Below, piece after piece: positions 26,401 to 35,400 of a DNA stretch of 64,000 nucleotides. Origin of the DNA: Rhineura floridana (lineage: Eukaryota > Chordata > Lepidosauria > Squamata > Rhineuridae); the NCBI RefSeq assembly GCF_030035675.1, contig NC_084482.1:219751943-219815942 (forward strand), in the 5' to 3' direction. Below the pieces are notes generated by a model that was not told the DNA's origin, did not search any database, and saw only the letters and a list, made by a program, of their open reading frames with translations. A program made the translations under genes and the position numbers. Position 1 is the stretch's first letter. Each line of letters begins with the position of its first letter.

Positions 26401-29400
26401 GCATAAAATCTCTTGCATCCGCCAGGACTTGGACTCCAATGTTATAGCAGTTGAATCGAATGAGGTGTCCAGAGCACAGTCTTGTCCCGATTCCTTGGAT
26501 GAGTTTCAGTTGGTACAGCTTGAGGATGTTGCACAAGGTGCTTGGACTGGTGCGTGCAACCACTTCTAGGTTGGATCCTTGCCCTTCTTGGCTAATAAAA
26601 GCTAGCAGGACCGGAACAGCTGGCTGGGCCAGGGAAGTGATTAATGCCTCATTGCGAGAGGGAGTGGTCCCTGGCCACCTGAAAGAGGCGGCAGTAAGAC
26701 CACTTCCGAAGAAACCATCCCTGGACCCGGAAAATTTTAACAATTATAGGCCGGTAGCTAATGTCCCATTCCTGGGCAAGGTCCTGGAACGAGTGGTTGC
26801 CAGCCAGCTCCAGACACTCTTGGATGAAACTGATTATCTGGATCCATTTCAGTCAGGCTTTAGACCCGGTTTTGGCACGGAGACAGCCTTGGTCACCCTG
26901 TATGATGACCTTTGTCGGGAGACAGACAGGGGGAGAGTGACCCTGCTGATCCTCCTTGACCTGTCAGCGGCTTTTGATACCATCGACCATGGTATCCTTC
27001 TGGGTCGACTCACTGATCTAGGAGTAGGCGGTACTGCTTGGCAGTGGTTCCGCTCCTACTTGGCGGGCCGTCTCCAGAGGGTAGTGCTTGGGGACCATTG
27101 CTTGGCACCCTGGGACCTCCAGGATGGAGTTCCACAGGGGTCAGTTCTGTCCCCCATGCTCTTTAATATCTACATGAAGCCGCTGGGTGCGGTCATCAGG
27201 AGCTTTGGAGTGCATTGCCATCAGTATGCTGATGACACGCAGCTCTATTTCTCCTTTTCATCTTTTTCAGGTGAGTCTGTCGACGTGCTGAACCGATGCC
27301 TGGCTGCAACACTGGACTGGATGAGGCTTAATCCAGACAAGACTGAGATGCTGCTGGTGGGTGGTTCTCCTGACTGGATGGCGGATGTTTGACCTGTTCT
27401 GGATGGGGTTGCACTCCCCCTGAAAGAGCAGGTCCGTAGCTTGGGAGTCCTTTCAGAACCATCCCTATCACTTGAGGCTCAGGTAGCCTCGGTGGCACGG
27501 AATGCTTTTTACCAACTTTGGCTGGTGGCTCAGCTATGCCCCTATCTGGACAGAGAGAACCTCGCTTCAGTAGTTCATGCCCTGGTAACCTCTAAATTAG
27601 ATTACTGCAATGCGCTCTACGTGGGGCTGCCTTTGAAGACGGTTCGGAAACTGCAGCTTGTGCAGAATGCAGCGGCCAGATTGTTAACGGGGACCAGACG
27701 GTCTGAACATATAACACCGGTTCTGGTCCACTTGCATTGGCTGCCTATATGTTTCCGGGCCCGGTTCAAAGTGCTGGTTCTAACCTACAAAGCCTTACAC
27801 AGCACAGGACCACAATACCTGATGGAATGCCTCCCCCGATATGAACCTACCCGTACACTACGCTCAACATCGAAGACCCTCCTCCGAGTGCCTACTCATA
27901 GGGAAGCTTGGAGGGTGGCAACAAGAAAAAGGGCTTTTTCAGTGGTGGCCCCCAATTTGTGGAACAATCTCCCTGAGGAGATACGCCTGGCGCCAACACT
28001 GCTATTTTTCCGGTGCCAGGTTAAAACTTTCCTCTTCACCCAGGCATTTTAATATGTTTTCGTATGTGTTGGAACTGTTTTATCTTTTTAAAATTTTTTA
28101 AAACTTTTAATGTGTTTTAAATTGTTAATATGTGTTTATTGTATTTTGATGTTGGTCTTGTGAACCACCCAGAGAGCTTCGGCTATGGGGCGGTATATAA
28201 GTTTAATAAATAAATAAATAAATAAACTCTGTGTTGGGTACATATAAGAGTTATTTAAGGGGCTGGCTTTTCTGGATAGATGCTAGAAGGGACTTACAAT
28301 TAATTAAGACCTCCAGATTCTCTCCATGGTTCTCTTCTGTGAAAACTGAACATTTTAGAGCCAGTTATTTGATAAAATTAATGCCAGTTTCCCTAAGAAA
28401 TGCTTTTATGGAAATTCATTTCCAAGTCATGCCAACTGCAGTATTAGGTGGAAGTTACAAAAAGGTGCCATTTGAAAATAGATTGTGTATTTGCGACCAA
28501 GGTCAGGTGGAGGACATTGTTCATTATATGTTAATTTGTCCTCTGTACAGATACCCAAGAGAGAGATTTTTGAAACCTCTGTTGTCTCAGGGAAGTGGGA
28601 ATGCCCTTCTCGAATCAGTACAATTCCTTCTGAGCGATACTCATGGTTATGTGACATGCAAAGTGGCTCTTTTTGCCCTTGCAGCAAAAAAAGATTAGAA
28701 AAAAAGAACTTGATAAAATCGCTACAAATTGTTTAGGAGATTCAGAGTCTTAAACTGAGCTCGCTGATGGTAACTCTGAAATTATTTCATATTATTGGTT
28801 GCAACAGCAATTTGTTCTCTGTATACTTCTGTATGTTTTTCTGTTTTTAATGTATTTGGCTAGTATAATAAAATTGAATTGGTTGATTGATTGATTGATT
28901 GGTTCCCCATCGGAAAGGGTGTGAGACAGGATTGTATTTTATCACCCTATTTATTTAATCTATATGCAGAACATATCATATGAATTAATCTCCCAGCATC
29001 CATCGCAACAGTCCTTCTATGAAAATCATGTAACTAATCAGGAATCATCTGCGCACTCTGCCCCCCCCCCGACTACAGAAGGCCCCTCAATCAATCGATG
29101 GCTCTTCCTGATTTCAAAACTCATTGAGTTAATAAAATCCTTTTTGGATAAAAGTAATAGCCTGTTAACTACCCTCACAGAACTCTTAAGGGCGGTGAAT
29201 CCGGTACAATTCAGAGAGGGGCCAATAAGCCAGACAAGTGTGAATAAGTCCATTAATTATAATTCAAGGACATTAAATAAAAGAGGACTAAACAAAACCT
29301 CTAGGAAAAAGAGATCTAGTATTCTGAAAAAGAGCAAAAACGTCAAAAACCAAAAGCCCCTAAAACAGTGGTTCCCAACCTGGGGGCTAGGACCCCCAGG

Positions 29401-32400
29401 GGGGCCACGAAGTAATCCACAGGGGGCCGTGAACAGTAAAGAAATGAATTATTTATTAATTTTTTTAAAAAATCTTCACTCCTTCTACACTGTCTGCTTT
29501 CCACTGCCGCTGCAGATGACACCTCCCCCTTGCCCCAAACAAGAGGGGAGGCCTTTTGCTGAAGCGCCAGATTGTCTTTCAGGTGCACTAAGGGCAGGCA
29601 TCTGCCTATAAAATACATGGCAGATGCCAAAGGAGGCTGAGGGTGGAGCTACCAGGAAGAAGAGGGGATTACTATCACTGATTCCCATCTCCTTGCACTG
29701 CCGCTACTGGCATATCCTTACTTAGAATGAGAGGAGAGGGCTTTTTGCGAAGCCAAAAGAAGCAAGCCTGCAAAGAAAGGCTGCTTTCCCCCTTCCTTCC
29801 TGGCAGCCAGCCTGCCTCCCTGGGGGGAGGGGGTCACAAAAAAAATTCAGCTTATAAAGGGGGTCCCGTGCTCATAAAGGTTGGGAACCACTGCCCTAAA
29901 ATATAAGAAAATGGAATTTCGGAAACTGTTCAGACACCTAGACCCTGAGCCTAAACAGAGAGCTCTGCAACAGGACTACATGGCCTGCAGAAGTATGAAA
30001 AGTTCTAAGGACAAGATCTTATTGCACTCTCCTAATGTCCCTGGTTCTATTTTGCACCCAGCCTCTCTTCTTCTAGTTTCTAGGCTGAAAATAACACCAC
30101 AGGGTGAGCAGACCAACACCAACACCTTATCTGAAATCAACAGTGACAAGGAAAAGCATCTTATTTATTTATTTATAGAATTTATTAGTCGCCCATCTGG
30201 CTGGCTGTCCAGCCACTCTGGGCGACGTAGAACATAGGCATATAATACCTAGACATTGACAATCTAAAAACAATGAAGATAAAATCTAGCCCACCCCAAA
30301 AGCCTGCCTGAAGAGCCCGGTCTTCAAGGCCCGGCAGAAGCTCATCATAGAAGGGGCATGGCGGAGATCATTTGGGAGAGAGTTCCACAGGGTGGGGGCC
30401 ACAATTGAAAAAGCCCTCTCTCCCGTTCTCACCAGTTTGGCTGTTTTGACTGATGGGATGGAGAGAAGGTTTTTTGAGGCTGATCTTGTTGGGCGGCATA
30501 GCTGATGATGCTGGAGGCGCTCCTTTAGATAGACTGGGCCAAAACCGTATAGGGTTTTAAAGGTCAAAACCAACACCTTGAATTGGGCCCAGTAAGCAAC
30601 TGGTAACCAGTGCAGCTCTTTTAGCACTGGAGTGATATGATCTCACCGACAGCTGCCTTTAATCAGGCGCGCCGCCGCGTTCTTGTGAAAAATAAATGGA
30701 ACTTAACCCTGATCCGGACAAAATTGGTGCTTTGTAATTTCTGACTCAAGAAGAATGAAAACTTCATCTTATAAATGTTCTAAAGCAGATATTACCGGGT
30801 ACGTTTTCATTAGCCAATATAGTCTGAGTCAAATACCTTTACTATGATGGATTTACAGCTAGAGCGATGATCACCTTAAAAGAATGGAGTTTAGCCACTG
30901 CCTGCTATGCTCGCAGAGATGCTTTCCACAGTCTTAAGATCTCTGTTTTGCGAGTCTTTGAGAATGCGGCTCCCCCCTTGGCGCTGATCTCCCTCTCCCC
31001 CAATTACTTATGCAGCACTGAAGTGGAGGAAGCGCCTAACCCTACGAATTTAATAAAAGTGGACATGGGCAAAAATTCTTTCCACCCATATGTTGAACGT
31101 GATGCAAGTGCTCATATGATGATTGAGGATGTTGGGGATGCAAGTAAAGCTCAGTCCTCCGGCGACGAGGCACGGTTTTTCGACAAGGAGGAACTTAGAT
31201 TATTCAATTCGTTTGGAGCATTACCAGATGCAGCCCAAATGGAAACTATAGCACGTCTGGAATCCCTAAAATCCTGTCTGACATCACTTTCTCTTGCTAA
31301 AAGTGGATCAAAAAATGAAAGCCTCAATGCTGTAGCTGAATATTCAACTTCAACTCAAAGGGAGACCTGCCCGATGGTTTTGAAGGATGTGCAAGGTAGA
31401 GTACCTGGGGCATGTATGCTCCAGGTTTTTGCGGATGTGAATCCTGCAATTAGCAACCTTCTCTGCAGTGATATCTTGAATATCTCAAAACACATATCTA
31501 CCAGCAATAGTCCTGTGAGGTCAAAAGCGATCCCCTCCTGGTTAGAGATGAGAAGGTTGGAGCCGATGGAATTGGGTATGCTGGAACCAACACTCTCCAC
31601 GAATGAATACCCGAATATGAACTTTAGTCGACCACACTCTAATGTTAGCAGGTAGAGTCCATGTTTGGAGGAGACTGAGCTTCTCGAAAAAGACGTTGAG
31701 GTTTCAGAGAGCCACGGAGTCAAGTCTGAAGTGAGAAATAAGCAAATACCAAAACCGGGAAAACACTGAGTTCTAGCTGAGACCATATTGGTCCCTCCCA
31801 CCAGTGTTCCTCCCCAGGCCTAAGTGGACCCCAGAGAGCAGGAAAGTCTAAGCAATCACAGAAGGACGTATATGGTGTCATGGCATCTAAAAAAGAACAG
31901 GATAGCCACAGGAACAAAATGGCAGGAAAGCCTCTTAGTCCCTCTTCCTGACAGAAATTTCCCCAGTCAAATGAGCAAGTCTCTTTACTGTCATGGAACA
32001 TTGCCGGTTGGGCGAATAAGAGCTTCGACCCCTCCTTTTTTGCGTTTCTCAATGTACAAGACATCATCTTAGTATAAGAGACTTGGCTCTGAGAGGAATT
32101 AGTCTTGAGTGACTTTGCAGTCCATTCACTCGAGGAAGCTCCTAGCGACAGAGGGGGTCGTCCCAAAGGAGGCATAGCCATGCTGGTGTCAACCAAACTT
32201 GGTCTCTTTACCACAAGGATAGGAGAGCTGGAAAATCTTGAGATGGCCCTGCTGCTCAAACTCCCTTCGTTCCATTTATTGTTGATCAACATTTACCTTT
32301 CTCCTTTGCAGCGGAAACTCCTAATAAAGGGTATTTGGAGGAAATTGGAGGAATTTATTGCTAACTTGATGAGTGAATACCCTGAGGCTTATGTTACCCT

Positions 32401-35400
32401 GGCTGGGGACTTTAATGCAAGGATAGGCCCCAACAATGCAGCTCTATATTCCCATTTCCATCTGGTCCCACCAGAAGTGGAGATAGCTCAGCTCCTCCCT
32501 ACCAGGCAATCCAAGGATAGTAGATGCAACTATGCTGGACTTTACTTTATACAGTTGATAAACAGATAAAAACTGGTGATATTGAACGGGAGTGTGGCAG
32601 GTGATAGGTGTGGGGAATTTACTTGTATTAAGTCCTCGGAGGCCTCAACGATAGATTATATCAGCATGCTTCTGAAAACCGGTTGCCGGAAGCCTCAGGA
32701 GGGGAGAGTATTCTTGCACTCAGGTCCTGCTTGCGGGCTTCCCCCAGGCACCTGGTTGGCCACTGTGAGAACAGGATGCTGGACTAGATGGGCCACTGGC
32801 CTGATCCAGCAGGCTCTTCTTATGTTCTTATGTTCTTATATTGTTGTCTCACTCAGCTTTTTAGTATGTGTGCTCAACTGTTGTGTGGGGACAAGTGGGA
32901 TAGTGACCATCTACCCTGATTCTTTCTCTTGATTTGGGGAACCAGCTGCTTGGGGTGCCCTCCGAGCCTATGCTAAATTTAGCTGCTGAACAAAGAGCCC
33001 TGCGTATCAAATAGACCCCCAAGTTAGCAAATAATTTATCAAATTTTTTGCATTCGGCTGGTCCTTTCAGTCTGTGCGAGTCCCTATTATCCACCAAGGG
33101 CCCTGAGACAGTTGTAGATCTCTTCCAGGAGATGATCAGTTCTTTTGACACACAATTGACTGTCAAAAATCTAAAAAAGCCATATGCTTCTTTACTTGGC
33201 TCCAAATCCTGGTTTGACCAGGAATACATGGACTTAAAGAATTCCCTTGTAGACAAATATAAATTATACAGAAGTCTTGAGTTAACTTCCATGCCCGCAG
33301 AATACCTGGAGCTAAAGAAAAGTTATAGATCTTTAATTAAGCAAAAAAAGAAGCAGGCCCAACGAGAGGAGTGGCAAAACCTAATACCGCTAGAGCAAAG
33401 GACATGGCCACATTCTGGAGACTGGTCTCCAGGGGATGGCAGTCTAATTTTGTTAGTATGGATTTCTACATCCCACCCAGTGCTTGGGAATCTCATTTCA
33501 GATCCATCTTTACGAAAGGGCAACATACTTCATTTTTAGGTTGGGAGGATATCAACACTCTCCCTACTTGGCCCCAGTGTCTATCTCTGAAACTACCACT
33601 CTTCTTAACAACCTTAAATTGGGCAAGGCCCCCGGGGGTGATGATATCCCCCCGGAACTTCTTAAGGATAACATAGAGTGGTGGGCGCCAATCTTGGCAG
33701 CCTTATTCACATCTATTGACCAAGCAGGTTACATCCTGGAGGACTGGAGATTAGCCATTATAATCCCTATTTTTAAAAAAAAGAATAGAGCCAATCCGGC
33801 AAATTACTGACCTATCAGCCTGCTGAGTATCATCAGAAAGTTCTACGCAACCCACCTTCTAGGGAAACTAACGGATTGGATGGAGGCTGAAAATATCTTA
33901 GCTGACAAACAAGCCAGATTCAGAGTAGGATGATCCACAGTAGACCAGTGTTTGGTGCTCCAACATTTGGTGGATAAGTACACCTCAAAGCCCGGGGGGA
34001 TCTCTCCATGCAGCATTTATAGACTTCAAGGCAGCTTTTGGTCCAATATTGATACACGATTATTAACTCTCATCCGGAGTCTTTATGAAAACACCCATCT
34101 AAAGGTGAAATGTAACCGCGCTGGACATCTGACTGCCCCGATTCCAACTACTAATGGAGTCAAACAGGGTTGTGTACTCGCCCCTACCCTTTTTAACTTT
34201 TACATCAATTCTCTAATTACTAGTATAGCGGCAGTAAACTCTCACCCTCCCAAATTGGCTGGTAGATCTATATCTGCTTTGCTTTATGCCGACAATGCAG
34301 TTCTCCCGTCCCTAATGATCGTGGGACTCCGGCGTCTCTTGAGAGTGCTAACTGCTTGCTGCAAGGAAGAGAGGCTTGAAATTAATTATGATAAATCTAA
34401 GATCCTGGTCTTTACCCAAAAAAGGACCAAACACCACTGGCAGTTAAATGATCATCGGATTGAACAAGTCTCAACCTTTAGATACTTAAGAAGATTATTT
34501 CATTCCTCAGGATCGTGGTCTGCGCATATGAACAGTGTGGCTGAGAATGCTAAAGGCAGCTAGTTCATCCCCTTGGGTCTACAGGTGTTCAACGCTAAGG
34601 TCGTCTCCCAAATGTTATATGGCTCACAGCCCTGTATACAGAGCGCTTACTCCGCATTTAAGTGTATACAATCTAGATTTTTCAGAAGCATTCTCGGTGT
34701 TCCTAACTGTGGCCCAAATGTAGTGTTGCACTTGTTATTATTATTTATTATTATATGTATTTATACCCCGCCATTTTTCCAAAATTGGAACTCATGGCGG
34801 CTTCCAGATTTAAAAAAAAAAACATATAATTAAAAACATACAAAGTTTACATTAAAATAAGATTAAACTATTTCCAATATTAAAAACCATACACACATAT
34901 AGCTAAAAAAGTTCAAACTAGTTTAAAAATGATATAATAGACATTAACAATGCAGCAGCTTTCACGCCCTATCCTTGGCCTTCAATGCCAAAGGCTTGTT
35001 GGAATAGGAAGGTCTTTGCTTGTCGGCGGAAGGACTGCAAAGAGGGGGTCATTCTTACCTCCCTAGGAAGGGAATTCCAAAGCCTAGGGGCAGCCACCGA
35101 GACAGCCCTCTCACACGTCCCCACTAGTCGTACTTGAGAAAATGTGGGTATTGAGAGAAGGGCCTCTCCTGAGGATCTCAGGGCCTGGGCAGGCTCATAC
35201 AGGGAGATACGGTCTGATAAATAGCCTGGGCCTAAGCCCCTAAACTTGGGTCACTTTTGGTAGAGACTCGTGCCTGGATTTACAGGTTTAACCTTTGGCT
35301 AAAATGGTTATTCCTCCCCTCAGTGCTTGCCCCACTAATTATGGTAGACACTTTTCAATCACGGTGGCAAACCATCGTAACTAATAAATTACACTCTATT

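Noticed and set aside
26451-28052. Long reverse-transcriptase frames that could be taken for a host gene.
   Set aside because: They belong to an L2 LINE with tail and poly-TAAA end.
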